A stretch of 64,000 nucleotides of DNA from Wandonia haliotis. Lineage in GTDB: Bacteria > Bacteroidota > Bacteroidia > Flavobacteriales_D > Crocinitomicaceae. How positions within the stretch are numbered: position 1 is the stretch's first letter; each line of letters begins with the position of its first letter. Of the stretch, positions 35,235 to 44,147 are shown in pieces. The stretch spans positions 382,183 to 446,182 of the forward strand of contig NZ_BAAAFH010000007.1 of NCBI RefSeq assembly GCF_039523435.1. The letters are read 5' to 3'. Made by a program: the position numbers and the translations under genes. The notes under the pieces are model-generated. The model was not told where the DNA came from. It was given only the letters and a program-made list of their open reading frames with translations, and made no database searches.

Positions 35235-36524
35235 GTAGCGTAACCGCTTTTTTTGTTCCCTAAGATCCTGAACCATATCTTTCCTGTCTCTCATCAAAAT
35301 TGTAAACCTAAGTTTCAATGTTACGTGACGATAGTACTTATGAATTGAATATGCCAGAATTCCGGAAACCGGCAATGAGACAAAATAAATCAGTTTTGCC
35401 CACCAGGGAAATAAAAAGAAGTGATCCCAAATCGCAATATACCCCAGATAAAAAAGAGGATACATAATAAAACCTATCAAAACAGCTAGTGGTGCATAAT
35501 ATTCAACTTCTTTTGTAATCAACGGAATGACCTTATCCGTTAGTTTAAACTGAATACCGTTATGAATTACCCCATATGCAAATACCGGAGCCATGATAAC
35601 CAGACCAAAAAACGAAAACAACAATTGTCGTAAAAACATCACTGACCGAAATCGTCTATCCAAAAAATCTGCTTTCAGGGCAAGATGATCCGTCTGCCAT
35701 TTTATCTCTTCCACTAACTGCCTTATCTCCAACATTCTCTCCGGATTATAAATAGAAACCCCGTATAGTCCATCCCTGATCTTTTTCAGCAATTCAAATT
35801 CATCTTTCTCGCTTTTCAGGTACTTTGATGTCAGGATGTTCCGTACCTCTTCTAACAAATAATCATGCAATTTATCCTCCGTCGTTACCAAAACACGCTC
35901 CATTCGCTCTCTGAAAAGAGCTGTTAAACTTCTGGATGTCGCAATAAAATCACTCGTATAATCTTCCAAATACTCTGCCGCAACGATAGGTTTATCAGCT
36001 GCAACTAATACGGAGCTTCGGAAGCGTTCGGGGCGAGAATAGTTTAATCCTAACGGAACTATTTTGACCCCTAATTTCCCTCCGTTCCTCTTCTCTGCTT
36101 CCAATGCGATTCTGGCTGCTCCTGTTTTTAATTTCCGCAGAATACGCTCCTGATAACTCGTTCCTTCCGGAAAAATTACAATTGTCTTACCTGCTTCCAA
36201 CAACTGATAGCATTCCTCAAATGACTGATCATTACTAACTCCCTTAGCCTTGCCTTCTCCTGCCCTGTTTATTGGAATCATATTAAGCTTACGGAGAATT
36301 TTCAACCGGAATCCCGAACTGAAAAATGCCGATTTTGCCATGAAATAAATGGGTTGTCTGCACACAAATCCAACTACCCAGGCATCCATTAATGTATTCG
36401 GATGATTTGCTATGATTAGTAAAGGTCCTTTTTCGGGTAGATTTTCACGCCCTATCATACGAATTTCCTTATAGTAAATTCGTATGCCGATGCCAACTAT
36501 AAATTTCAAAATTCGATAAAGCAT
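35220..36524 (-). CDS. PlsC-like glycerol-phosphate acyltransferase family protein
   Basis: 434 residues. N-terminal LPLAT domain: acyltransferase block I ANHPNTLMD (His41, Asp47, an HX5D spacing as in GPAT/DHAPAT-type relatives rather than the HX4D of PlsC), block II around MIPINRAGEGKAKG, block III VIFPEGTSYQER. The C-terminal half has three to four membrane helices (about 290-310, 335-355, 360-400) and a basic tail. It probably acylates glycerol-phosphate or lysophosphatidate in membrane lipid synthesis. Monocistronic by appearance. Confidence 0.82.
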   Translation of the reverse strand: MLYRILKFIVGIGIRIYYKEIRMIGRENLPEKGPLLIIANHPNTLMDAWVVGFVCRQPIYFMAKSAFFSSGFRLKILRKLNMIPINRAGEGKAKGVSNDQSFEECYQLLEAGKTIVIFPEGTSYQERILRKLKTGAARIALEAEKRNGGKLGVKIVPLGLNYSRPERFRSSVLVAADKPIVAAEYLEDYTSDFIATSRSLTALFRERMERVLVTTEDKLHDYLLEEVRNILTSKYLKSEKDEFELLKKIRDGLYGVSIYNPERMLEIRQLVEEIKWQTDHLALKADFLDRRFRSVMFLRQLLFSFFGLVIMAPVFAYGVIHNGIQFKLTDKVIPLITKEVEYYAPLAVLIGFIMYPLFYLGYIAIWDHFFLFPWWAKLIYFVSLPVSGILAYSIHKYYRHVTLKLRFTILMRDRKDMVQDLREQKKRLRYLIGM

Positions 36525-36603
36525 CGCGTGAAGTTAATATAAATTTGGAATTTGTAACGTTGCAAGCTGCTTACAGCCTCCTCTTTAAACGTCAAAATCT
36601 TAC

Positions 36604-36624
36604 TTTTGCAACTGTATTGCAAAA
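36604..36624 (+). promoter_or_regulatory. Perfect dyad TTTTGCAA-N5-TTGCAAAA (probable operator)
   Basis: Two 8-base arms with a 5-base spacer, covering the -33 element of the lipoprotein promoter. This size and position fit a dimeric repressor site. The regulator is unknown; a metal-responsive one is possible given the histidine-rich lipoprotein and the ZIP transporter nearby. Confidence 0.55.
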
Positions 36625-36647
36625 ATTATTTTTTTATTCTATATTTG
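36617..36647 (+). promoter_or_regulatory. Promoter TTG-N20-TATATTTG
   Basis: Consensus Bacteroidota promoter: TTG at 36617-36619, 20-base spacer, TATATTTG at 36640-36647. The box ends four bases before the ATG at 36652, so the message should be leaderless or nearly so. Confidence 0.65.
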
Positions 36648-36651
36648 TTCT

Positions 36652-37383
36652 ATGAAAAAAGGAGTTCTAATAATTGCCGGTATAGCTCTACTTTCTGCCT
36701 GTAAAAAAGCAGATATTGAAGCCCCTGTATTATCTGAAATACAGATCAATAATTCATCTCAGTCCGTTCAACTACATCCGGGTGAATCCTTTTCGGTTTC
36801 CGGGACGGTTACAGACAACAAAGAACTAAATCAGTTTAAAATTGACATTCATCACGATTTTGACGGGCACTCACACAAATCCATGACGACACGCTATGAA
36901 GAAATCAGGATTAGTGATATCTCCGGGACTTCGTATTCAATTAATGAAAGCTTTACTGTACCCGACAATGCATCTTCAGGCACATATCACGGAACCATTA
37001 CATCTTTAGATAAGGAAGGGAATCAGTCTGAAAATAAACTTTTCTATTTTGAGGTCATCAGTCCTGATCAACCTGTCATGAACCTCACCGTTCCTACTTC
37101 AGTTACAGCCGGAAATGATTTGGTTATAAGCGGAACAATCACCGGAACGGTCTTCTTATCACAGGTATTTGTAAAAGCAACTTCCCTTTCCAGCGGTAAT
37201 ACACTTATCAATGAATCTTATTCTATTGCTTCCTCTGAATTAATGACCTGGGATGCACAAACAGACGGAAACTTATCAATCCCAATTCCCTCCAGTGAAT
37301 CCGGACCTGTAAAAATACGAATCCGGGCAGAGGATCGTAATGGAAATAATACTATATTTGAACAACAAATAGTCGTTAATTAA
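36652..37383 (+). CDS. DUF4625-like lipoprotein
   Basis: 243 residues. Lipobox LLSAC (Cys17), then a DUF4625-type domain: beta-rich with the histidine cluster IDIHHDFDGHSH near residues 63-74, and the segment GTYHGTITSLDKEGNQSE near 114-131. A second Ig-like half runs from about 145 to 243. DUF4625 proteins are Bacteroidota surface lipoproteins often found near metal or TonB systems. The His cluster suggests metal binding. It is transcribed from a strong promoter covered by a dyad and ended by its own terminator, so it is a separate unit from the methyltransferase and ZIP genes that follow. Confidence 0.72.
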   Translation: MKKGVLIIAGIALLSACKKADIEAPVLSEIQINNSSQSVQLHPGESFSVSGTVTDNKELNQFKIDIHHDFDGHSHKSMTTRYEEIRISDISGTSYSINESFTVPDNASSGTYHGTITSLDKEGNQSENKLFYFEVISPDQPVMNLTVPTSVTAGNDLVISGTITGTVFLSQVFVKATSLSSGNTLINESYSIASSELMTWDAQTDGNLSIPIPSSESGPVKIRIRAEDRNGNNTIFEQQIVVN

Positions 37384-37406
37384 TAATTTCTCTCAGCTTG
37401 CACAAT

Positions 37407-37438
37407 ATCCCTCGGCAGTTTCGTTAGAGGGATTTTTT
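37407..37438 (+). terminator. Rho-independent terminator
   Basis: Stem ATCCCTC / GAGGGAT with a 13-base loop followed by TTTTT, 24 bases after the lipoprotein stop. Confidence 0.75.
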
Positions 37439-37471
37439 CTTTGGAGAAATTAGATAATAATTCAAACTGAT

Positions 37472-38224
37472 ATGACAGGGAAAGAGGAGATACAAAAAGA
37501 TTGGTTCAAAGATTGGTTCAACACCCCCTATTATCACATACTCTATAAAAACAGAAATAATGAGGAGGCTGCCCTCTTTATACGTAACCTCGTTCAGTTT
37601 CTGGATATTGATAGTGAAAAAGCTAAAATCCTAGATCTTGCCTGTGGTAAAGGAAGACATAGCATTTATATGAATACACTTGGGTTTGATGTCAAAGGAG
37701 TTGATTTATCCGAAGAAAGTATTTTGTATGCCTCTCAATTTGCCAAAGACCGTCTTTCTTTTGCTGTTCAGGATATGCGCGAACCAATGCAGGAAAAGTT
37801 TACACATATCTTCAATCTTTTTACCAGCTTCGGCTATTTTGACTCTCAGGACGATAATCAGAGAGTCATGCATGCGATTGATGCTATGTTAGACAAAGAT
37901 GGTATTCTTGTTATTGACTTCATGAATAGCCCTAAAGTTATTCAACAACTGGTCAAAGAAGAAGAAAAAACGATTGATTCCATTTCCTTTCACATCACCC
38001 GTGAACATGATCACCAACACATTTATAAACACATTCACTTTCAGGATAAGGGGCAAGACTTTCGTTTTTCAGAGCGGGTACAGGCATTAACATTGGATGA
38101 TTTTTCCCGCCTAACTGATGCAACTGGTTTGCAAATAATCCGTACCTTTGGCGACTTTAGCCTGAACCCGTATCACCCGGAGACTTCGGACAGGCTGATA
38201 ATTATAGCTAAAAAACAAGAATGA
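37472..38224 (+). CDS. Class I SAM-dependent methyltransferase
   Basis: 250 residues. SAM-binding motif I ILDLACGKGRHS (about 53-64), acidic motif GVDLSEESI (about 75-83) and a motif around FNLFTSFGYFDS (about 112-123). The family includes small cytoplasmic methyltransferases of uncertain substrate, common in Bacteroidota. The stop overlaps the start of the ZIP transporter gene by four bases (ATGA), so the two are coupled. No promoter box is obvious just upstream, but the 37383-37472 gap contains the terminator of the previous gene. Confidence 0.82.
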   Translation: MTGKEEIQKDWFKDWFNTPYYHILYKNRNNEEAALFIRNLVQFLDIDSEKAKILDLACGKGRHSIYMNTLGFDVKGVDLSEESILYASQFAKDRLSFAVQDMREPMQEKFTHIFNLFTSFGYFDSQDDNQRVMHAIDAMLDKDGILVIDFMNSPKVIQQLVKEEEKTIDSISFHITREHDHQHIYKHIHFQDKGQDFRFSERVQALTLDDFSRLTDATGLQIIRTFGDFSLNPYHPETSDRLIIIAKKQE

Positions 38225-38979
38225 GTGCATTTTGGGGAATTACTTTGCTGATTCTGGCGGTTATGTCAGGCGCAGTATTAGTGTTAGGGCTGAAGCAAAA
38301 AAACGGATCATCTTTAATTAAACCTCTCTTATCCTTTAGTGGCGGTTTTCTTATTTCCATTGCGTTTCTGCATTTTATTCCCGCAATCTATTCCAAACAC
38401 ACAGAATCTATTGGTGTATATATCCTTTTGGGATTTCTAATTCAGTTGTTCCTTGAATATTTCTCAGGCGGAATCGAACACGGACATGTTCACCCAACTA
38501 AAAATGGAAATGTTCCTATTGTTCTTTTCATTAGTTTGAGTGTTCATTCTATTTTGGAGGGAATTCCTCTGGCTGCTGAATTTATTCCGGACGCATTGGG
38601 GGTTCACGTTCATGACCATCATGGACATAGTCATAGTCACGATTCGGGGCACAGCCTATTGTTTGGTATCATATTTCACAATATTCCCGTAGCTATAGCA
38701 TTGACGACTTTGCTAATTCAAAGTGGTTGGCAGCGATGGTCAACGCTATTGATTTTATTTATCTTCTCACTCACAGCCCCTCTTGGTATTCTAATTGGAA
38801 TAAATGCACCTCATCTTTTCAGTGGATATACAGCAGACATTATTCTAGCCATAGTTGTCGGGATGTTCCTGCATATTTCGACCACAATTATCTTTGAAAC
38901 ATCAGAAGGACATCGTTTCAACCTCATGAAACTAATCACTCTTCTTGCGGGAGCTTTCTTAGGATTATGGTTCCACTAA
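38221..38979 (+). CDS. ZIP family divalent metal transporter
   Basis: 252 residues, about eight membrane helices. The ZIP metal-site motifs are present: HSILEGIPLAAEF (TM4, about residues 108-120) and FHNIPVAIALTTLL (TM5, about 151-164). Between them is a histidine-rich cytoplasmic or periplasmic loop (HVHDHHGHSHSHDSGHS, about 129-145), a usual zinc-sensing or loading element of ZIPs. It likely imports zinc or iron. It is translationally coupled to the upstream methyltransferase. Confidence 0.9.
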   Translation: MSAFWGITLLILAVMSGAVLVLGLKQKNGSSLIKPLLSFSGGFLISIAFLHFIPAIYSKHTESIGVYILLGFLIQLFLEYFSGGIEHGHVHPTKNGNVPIVLFISLSVHSILEGIPLAAEFIPDALGVHVHDHHGHSHSHDSGHSLLFGIIFHNIPVAIALTTLLIQSGWQRWSTLLILFIFSLTAPLGILIGINAPHLFSGYTADIILAIVVGMFLHISTTIIFETSEGHRFNLMKLITLLAGAFLGLWFH

Positions 38980-39067
38980 AGTTTCAATGTAGTATACCAA
39001 GGTAAGCTGACAAAAATCATTTTATACTCCCTTCTGTCTGACGATCTTTGCACAAATTTTTCCAGAC

Positions 39068-40306
39068 ATGAAATCAGATGTTGTAGAATTAATGGCTCCT
39101 GCCGGGTCATACGAAGCTTTAACGGCCGCTATACAGGGTGGAGCGAACTCTATTTACTTCGGAGTAGAACAACTGAATATGCGTACCAAGTCGACGCATA
39201 ATTTCACGATCAATGATCTTCCAAAAATTGCAAAAATCTGTAGTGACCACCAACTGAAAAGTTACCTTACATTAAACACAATTGTCTACGACCATGACAT
39301 CAGGCTTATGCAGCGAATCTGTGATGAAGCTCAGGCTGCAGGAATTACTGCAATTATAGCTTCTGATCATGCTGTAATGAACTATTGCAGAAAAATCAGA
39401 ATGACCGTTCACATTTCGACTCAAACCAATGCCACCAATATCGAAACCGTGGAATTCTATTCTGTTTATGCAGACGTAATGGTACTTTCACGAGAACTGA
39501 GTCTTCTACAAGTTGAGGCAATAGCAAAAGAAATAAAAAGACGTGACCTGAGAGGACCTTCCGGAGAATTAATTCGATTAGAGGTATTTGGACACGGTGC
39601 TTTATGTATGGCTGTTTCAGGAAAATGTTACCTGAGTCTCCACTCAAACTTCTCATCGGCTAACCGCGGAGCCTGTATTCAAAACTGTAGAAAAAGTTAT
39701 ATTGTTACGGATAAGGATACAGGGCAGGAATTAGAGATTCAGAATGAATATATTATGTCTGCAAAGGATTTGTGTACGATCAACTTTTTAGATCAGATCA
39801 TTGATGCAGGGGTCTCTGTTCTTAAGATCGAAGGTCGGGGCCGAAGTGCTGATTATGTGTACAAAACAACACGTTGTTACAGGGAAGCTATTGACTCCAT
39901 TTCCGAAGATTCCTATACGAAAGAGAAAATTGATGAGTGGATGCAGGAGCTTGCCACTGTTTTTAACCGTGGCTTTTGGGATGGTTATTATCTGGGACGT
40001 CTCATGGGCGAATGGAACGATGAATATGGTTCAAAAGCAACCAAACGAAAAATATATATCGCCAAAGGTGTTACATACTACAGTAAAAGTAGTATTGCTG
40101 AATTTCAAATGGAAGCGCATGATCTGAAAGCAGGTGAAGAAGTATTAATTATAGGCCCGACAACTGGTGTTATTGAATGTACGGTACCTGATATATTCGT
40201 CGAAGGGCAAGAAACCGAAAAAGGAAGAAAAGGTGATCGAGTTACTTTTAAACTGAGTGAAAAGATAAGGCCTTCCGACAAACTTTATAAATGGGTTGAT
40301 GTATGA
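39068..40306 (+). CDS. U32 peptidase-family protein (TrhP/YegQ-like)
   Basis: 412 residues. Starts with VELMAPAGSYEALTAAIQGG, the family N-terminal motif, followed by LKSYLTLNTIVYDHD and a cysteine cluster (GALCMAVSGKC then GACIQNCRKSY, about 178-212) that is conserved in U32 proteins and probably binds an iron-sulfur cluster. Members act in RNA hydroxylation (TrhP makes 5-hydroxyuridine in tRNA, RlhA modifies 23S rRNA). Protease activity is not established for this branch. The last four bases overlap the start of a ferredoxin gene, hinting at an electron donor. A near-consensus box GATCTTTG (39043-39050) precedes the start. Confidence 0.85.
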   Translation: MKSDVVELMAPAGSYEALTAAIQGGANSIYFGVEQLNMRTKSTHNFTINDLPKIAKICSDHQLKSYLTLNTIVYDHDIRLMQRICDEAQAAGITAIIASDHAVMNYCRKIRMTVHISTQTNATNIETVEFYSVYADVMVLSRELSLLQVEAIAKEIKRRDLRGPSGELIRLEVFGHGALCMAVSGKCYLSLHSNFSSANRGACIQNCRKSYIVTDKDTGQELEIQNEYIMSAKDLCTINFLDQIIDAGVSVLKIEGRGRSADYVYKTTRCYREAIDSISEDSYTKEKIDEWMQELATVFNRGFWDGYYLGRLMGEWNDEYGSKATKRKIYIAKGVTYYSKSSIAEFQMEAHDLKAGEEVLIIGPTTGVIECTVPDIFVEGQETEKGRKGDRVTFKLSEKIRPSDKLYKWVDV

Positions 40307-40530
40307 TCCGTGTATCTCAACTCCATGAGAAGTGCATTGGATGTAACGCCTGTGTTGAAGTTGATCGCTTTCGATGGCGGATTACCCGGACAACAGGAAA
40401 ATGCATCCTGATAGATGGCACCATGAAAAAAGGCTGGTTTTCTGCTTTGGTGGGCGACGACGAACTGGATACGTTGCAAGCTGCAGCGAAGCACTGCCCG
40501 GTAAATATTATTAAGTTCGAGAAAGTTTAA
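40303..40530 (+). CDS. Small 4Fe-4S ferredoxin
   Basis: 75 residues. Cluster ligands CIGCNACVEV (Cys11, Cys14, Cys17) and a distal Cys-Pro (AAAKHCPVN, Cys65); one [4Fe-4S] cluster is expected. Basic near the middle (DRFRWRITRT). Its start overlaps the U32 gene by four bases, so the pair is coupled, and it is a good candidate for the electron donor or cluster partner of that protein. It ends one base before the stop of the convergent exporter gene. Confidence 0.82.
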   Translation: MIRVSQLHEKCIGCNACVEVDRFRWRITRTTGKCILIDGTMKKGWFSALVGDDELDTLQAAAKHCPVNIIKFEKV

Positions 40531-40531
40531 C

Positions 40532-42820
40532 TTACTTTTTCCTGAAGAAAAACACTATTAAAACCGGTAACAACAGTAGATCCGCTATTACAGCAAACAC
40601 CAGACTTAATGACACCAGAAGTCCCATAATAAAAGTCCCCTCGAAATCAGAAAAGAGTAACATTAGAAATCCACTACTGAGAATCAAAGTAGTCAATATA
40701 ATTGCCTTACCTGTAGAAACATAAGTTACCCGGAGAGCCTCAAGTGTTTTCTTCCCCTTATTTAACTCTAGTTTGAACTTACTTAAAAAGTGAATGGTAT
40801 CATCAACAGCAATACCAAAAGCTATAGTAAAAACAATCGCAGTTGTAATTTTCAAATCGACACCCAAAAATCCCATAATTCCACCAATAAATAATAAAGG
40901 GAAAATATTAGGTATCAATGCAATTACAACCATACTAAAAGACCGGTACAATACCCCCATTAAAAGTGCAATAATCGCACTGGCCAGAACAAGTCCCTGC
41001 ATCATACTGGCGGACAAAGTCCGCATATTCACATCCAGTAAGTGTGCCGTACCGGTTATTACGGGTCGGATACGTGTAGTATCTACTTCACGTCTGATAA
41101 AATCAAGTAATTTCTTATTCTTTTCCGTTACAATTTTATTCCCCCAATCCGGAATTCCTCCACTTATTCGAGTCATACGCCCTGAAGAGTCGATAAGCAT
41201 TGCCAACAGTTCATCTCCTTTCGCTGTTATCATCCTGCGAACTCTATTAAGTTCCCTATTCGACTCCGGTAATCTGTACCAATCCTTTTGCCCTGCGTGC
41301 AGGCTTCTGTTTGCTACTTTTAGCATCGAAGGCAAGGAGTTGATTCTGCCGACCCCATATTCCAACTCCAGGTATTCTTCTATTTGTTGTATTTCAATCA
41401 ACACTTCTTTATCCCAGAATGATGCCGTACTATCTACCAGTACAATTGCCAGTTCAAATGGTCTGACGCCTCCATAATGCTGATCCAGATAGTTAAAATC
41501 CTGTTTCATCGGTGTATCTTCCGAAATATCGTCCATCAAATAGTTATTCGTCTCAATTTTTGAAATTCCGTAAACAGCGACAAGACCAAAAATCAGAAAG
41601 CCAGCAGGAATCCATTTACGATAGGTCAACGTATAGCGGAAACACTTTGAAAGAAAGCCAAACCAGACAGGCGTGTTGTATTTACTCTCCCTAACAACTT
41701 TTGGAGTACGTGTAAAAAGAAACAATACCGGTAAAACAAAAAACGTCAGTAAGAAAGCCAATAAAACACCTAAAGCCGTGTATATCCCAAAAACCTGTAT
41801 AGGTCTGATTCCTATTAAAAATAAGGTTGCAAATCCTACAGCAGTAGTAACTGAAGTCAGAAGTGTTGCCATTCCGATTTCTTTCATCGTATTCTTAATC
41901 GCTGGAATTTTCTCTATCCCTTCTCTCAGGTTGTCAATATATTTACTAACCATGTGGATCACATCAGACATCGCAACGACAAACATGATACTTGGTAAAA
42001 CAATCAACAATACATTAATCGGTTCGCGAAAAAGTCCCATCGCCCCTATCACCCAAATCAATGCCCCGAACAGAACAACCTGAGGCAGTAAAATTCCCCA
42101 AACAGAACGGAACGCGATAAAAAGGAATAAAATAACAAGAACAACGGACAACGAAACAAATAGCATCATTTCGTTCTGCATTTTTTTGACATAGTACTGT
42201 TGTCCGACAGCCCTACCTGTAAGGCGTATCTGATCAAAATTATACCCGGATAAAATTGTCCGAATATCAGCTACCATTGTGTCACATTTCTCTTTTCCTA
42301 TATAATCTCTATGCTTCAAGAAAATACACAACGATTTAGCGTCAGAAGCAATAAACCGGTTAACCAATTCAGGATGACTGAATATGCGGGCTGAATCTTT
42401 ATCCAACCGGAGACTGTCCAGGTGTAAATAAGGAATCTGAACTGCAACCCCTCCCGGCAAAAGACGAAACTCTTTAAGTGTTGTTAGAGAAACTACCTGT
42501 TCTACATACCTTGCTCCTTTTAAATCATCGGATATTTTTTCTATATCTTTCAGAAAGTTTTCCTCAAAAATGCCTGCCTCCCTTTCTATTGCCAGCAAAA
42601 TAAAATCATTGTCGGAGGAGAATCTGTCCCTGTAGTCAGCAAAAAAATCGGCTTCGCTATTACCTTTAGGCAGGAAATCTTCAAATTCGTATGTGAATCC
42701 AAGGTGCTTCCAATTGTATAAAAAAAAGAGGGTCAGAGAAGTTAATACCAGAATAATCCATCTGGAATATTTTTTTAACTTTTTTTCACCAACCTTTTGA
42801 GTTAAGACTTCGTCTATCAT
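40532..42820 (-). CDS. MMPL/RND superfamily exporter (HpnN-like)
   Basis: 762 residues from ATG 42820 (MIDEVLTQK); in-frame ATGs at 42880, 42859 and 42841 add a segment that overlaps a hairpin, so the shorter form is preferred. Twelve helices in two six-helix halves, each preceded by a large periplasmic domain. The TM4 and TM10 motifs are VVAMSDVIHMVSKYI and GIAVDDTIHFLSKF, with conserved Asp residues for proton coupling. The family exports lipids, hopanoids or similar molecules. It has no adaptor or outer-membrane partner next to it. Substrate unknown. Confidence 0.85.
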   Translation of the reverse strand: MIDEVLTQKVGEKKLKKYSRWIILVLTSLTLFFLYNWKHLGFTYEFEDFLPKGNSEADFFADYRDRFSSDNDFILLAIEREAGIFEENFLKDIEKISDDLKGARYVEQVVSLTTLKEFRLLPGGVAVQIPYLHLDSLRLDKDSARIFSHPELVNRFIASDAKSLCIFLKHRDYIGKEKCDTMVADIRTILSGYNFDQIRLTGRAVGQQYYVKKMQNEMMLFVSLSVVLVILFLFIAFRSVWGILLPQVVLFGALIWVIGAMGLFREPINVLLIVLPSIMFVVAMSDVIHMVSKYIDNLREGIEKIPAIKNTMKEIGMATLLTSVTTAVGFATLFLIGIRPIQVFGIYTALGVLLAFLLTFFVLPVLFLFTRTPKVVRESKYNTPVWFGFLSKCFRYTLTYRKWIPAGFLIFGLVAVYGISKIETNNYLMDDISEDTPMKQDFNYLDQHYGGVRPFELAIVLVDSTASFWDKEVLIEIQQIEEYLELEYGVGRINSLPSMLKVANRSLHAGQKDWYRLPESNRELNRVRRMITAKGDELLAMLIDSSGRMTRISGGIPDWGNKIVTEKNKKLLDFIRREVDTTRIRPVITGTAHLLDVNMRTLSASMMQGLVLASAIIALLMGVLYRSFSMVVIALIPNIFPLLFIGGIMGFLGVDLKITTAIVFTIAFGIAVDDTIHFLSKFKLELNKGKKTLEALRVTYVSTGKAIILTTLILSSGFLMLLFSDFEGTFIMGLLVSLSLVFAVIADLLLLPVLIVFFFRKK

Positions 42821-42840
42821 TACGGTAAAACTATATAACA

Positions 42841-42871
42841 TTTCAACAACTTCATCCATGAAGTGTTGAGA
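42841..42871. other. Long imperfect palindrome upstream of the exporter
   Basis: ACTTCAT-cc-ATGAAGT forms a 7-bp perfect core; after one bulged A the arms continue for seven more pairs (CAACTTT against GTTGAGA, one of them a wobble). It lies in the 5' region of the exporter gene and about 55 bases from the divergent T9SS cargo gene. No T-run, so it is not a terminator. A regulatory protein site or leader hairpin is possible. Confidence 0.45.
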
Positions 42872-42925
42872 ATAAAACAAGCTAGGTAAAAATAAGTTTT
42901 TAACTTTAAGACAAAAAATTAGACT

Positions 42926-43963
42926 ATGAAAAAACGTGTACTATTACTTTCAACACTTGTAGCATTAACCGGAGTGACTCAGGCACAGACCTGGTCGTTT
43001 TCAGACGAAGCTACGATAGGAGATGCAATACAGATGTTTGTTGTTGATTCAAATGCTGTAAACTATTCAGCCAGTACAGGAAGTGCTCAAACCTGGGACT
43101 ACTCTCAACTTGGCGGATACACCAGTAATGACAAAGTAATTGATGTATTAGACGCTTCTGCAAGCCAGTATGCTTCCAGCTTTCCTTCTTCTGCGTTAAA
43201 TATGATTATTCCCGGATATATGGAAATGTTCTATACAGCTAATGCTTCAGAAAAACAGGGGCAAGGTTTTGTATTGAATATTGATGGTGTAGGAGAAGCT
43301 ATTATTGAATTCAATACAAATAATCAACATTTGATGAATTACCCGATGAGTTTAGGATCTTCTTTAAATGATGCTTTTGAAGGTACTTTAGAAATAATGG
43401 GGAATCCATCTCCTGCTTCCGGAGAAACGTGGGTAGAAGCAGATGGAACAGGGACCCTACTATTAGCAAACAGTACATCACATACTGATGTGATCCGAGT
43501 AAAAACAATAGATACTATTTATACAAGTATTACAGTTGGTGTACCTATGCCGGTTACTATTGCACGTGAACAATATGACTATTACAAATCAGGAACATCT
43601 ACATTCCCTTTATTTAGTCATTCTCGATTTGATGTTATCAGTGCAGTATATAATGTATCATTCGGAGTTGTGTTAAGTTCGGTAAACCCATCTGCTACAG
43701 TTGGAATTCAGGACACTAAAATTTCAGAAACAACTTTCAATATTTTCCCGAATCCTTCAAACGGAAACTTCACAGTTTCTCTTCCTTCAACAGAAGACGC
43801 AAGAATTCAGATCATTGATGCAGTTGGAAACATTGTAAAAACAATTCTTCCCGTCTCTACAGAAACTGTAGTTAGTTTGGCTACTGAAGCAAACGGAGTT
43901 TATTTTGTAAAAGCTTCTGCTAACGGAGATAGTAAGACAATGAAATTAATTGTAAGAAATTAA
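42926..43963 (+). CDS. T9SS-secreted protein with type A C-terminal sorting domain
   Basis: 345 residues. Signal peptide MKKRVLLLSTLVALTGVTQA then Gln. The body has no recognisable catalytic domain. The last 75-80 residues form a type A T9SS sorting domain: FNIFPNPSNGNFTVSLP, then IQIIDAVGNIVK, then ANGVYFVKASANGDSKTMKLIVRN, matching the pattern xxPNPxxG...KxxxR. It should be exported by Sec and then through the type IX system and attached to, or released from, the cell surface. A box TAACTTTA (7 of 8) lies at 42901-42908. A strong terminator follows. Confidence 0.85.
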   Translation: MKKRVLLLSTLVALTGVTQAQTWSFSDEATIGDAIQMFVVDSNAVNYSASTGSAQTWDYSQLGGYTSNDKVIDVLDASASQYASSFPSSALNMIIPGYMEMFYTANASEKQGQGFVLNIDGVGEAIIEFNTNNQHLMNYPMSLGSSLNDAFEGTLEIMGNPSPASGETWVEADGTGTLLLANSTSHTDVIRVKTIDTIYTSITVGVPMPVTIAREQYDYYKSGTSTFPLFSHSRFDVISAVYNVSFGVVLSSVNPSATVGIQDTKISETTFNIFPNPSNGNFTVSLPSTEDARIQIIDAVGNIVKTILPVSTETVVSLATEANGVYFVKASANGDSKTMKLIVRN

Positions 43964-43977
43964 TACATAAAGCCCTC

Positions 43978-44013
43978 AAAAAACTGGAGTGTATAATACA
44001 CTCCAGTTTTTTT
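43978..44013 (+). terminator. Rho-independent terminator
   Basis: A stem of about 14 pairs, AAACTGGAGTGTAT against ATACACTCCAGTTT with a minimal A/A loop at the centre, and a run of seven T. It ends the T9SS cargo gene. Confidence 0.85.
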
Positions 44014-44092
44014 ATTCTCATATCGTTCCTTTTATCTTTGTTTTAGAAAGTTCCCATAAAGTGTTACTTCCTCAAAATGATGGTTGGCACAA

Positions 44093-44124
44093 ACAAAAAA
44101 AGGTCAACGTAGCAGGTCGACCTT
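44093..44124 (-). terminator. Rho-independent terminator of the small lipoprotein gene
   Basis: On the minus strand the stem AAGGTC / GACCTT is followed by a run of seven T. It starts 24 bases after the stop at 44148. Confidence 0.75.
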
Positions 44125-44147
44125 GATTTTGATTGGAAAAAATGTTC

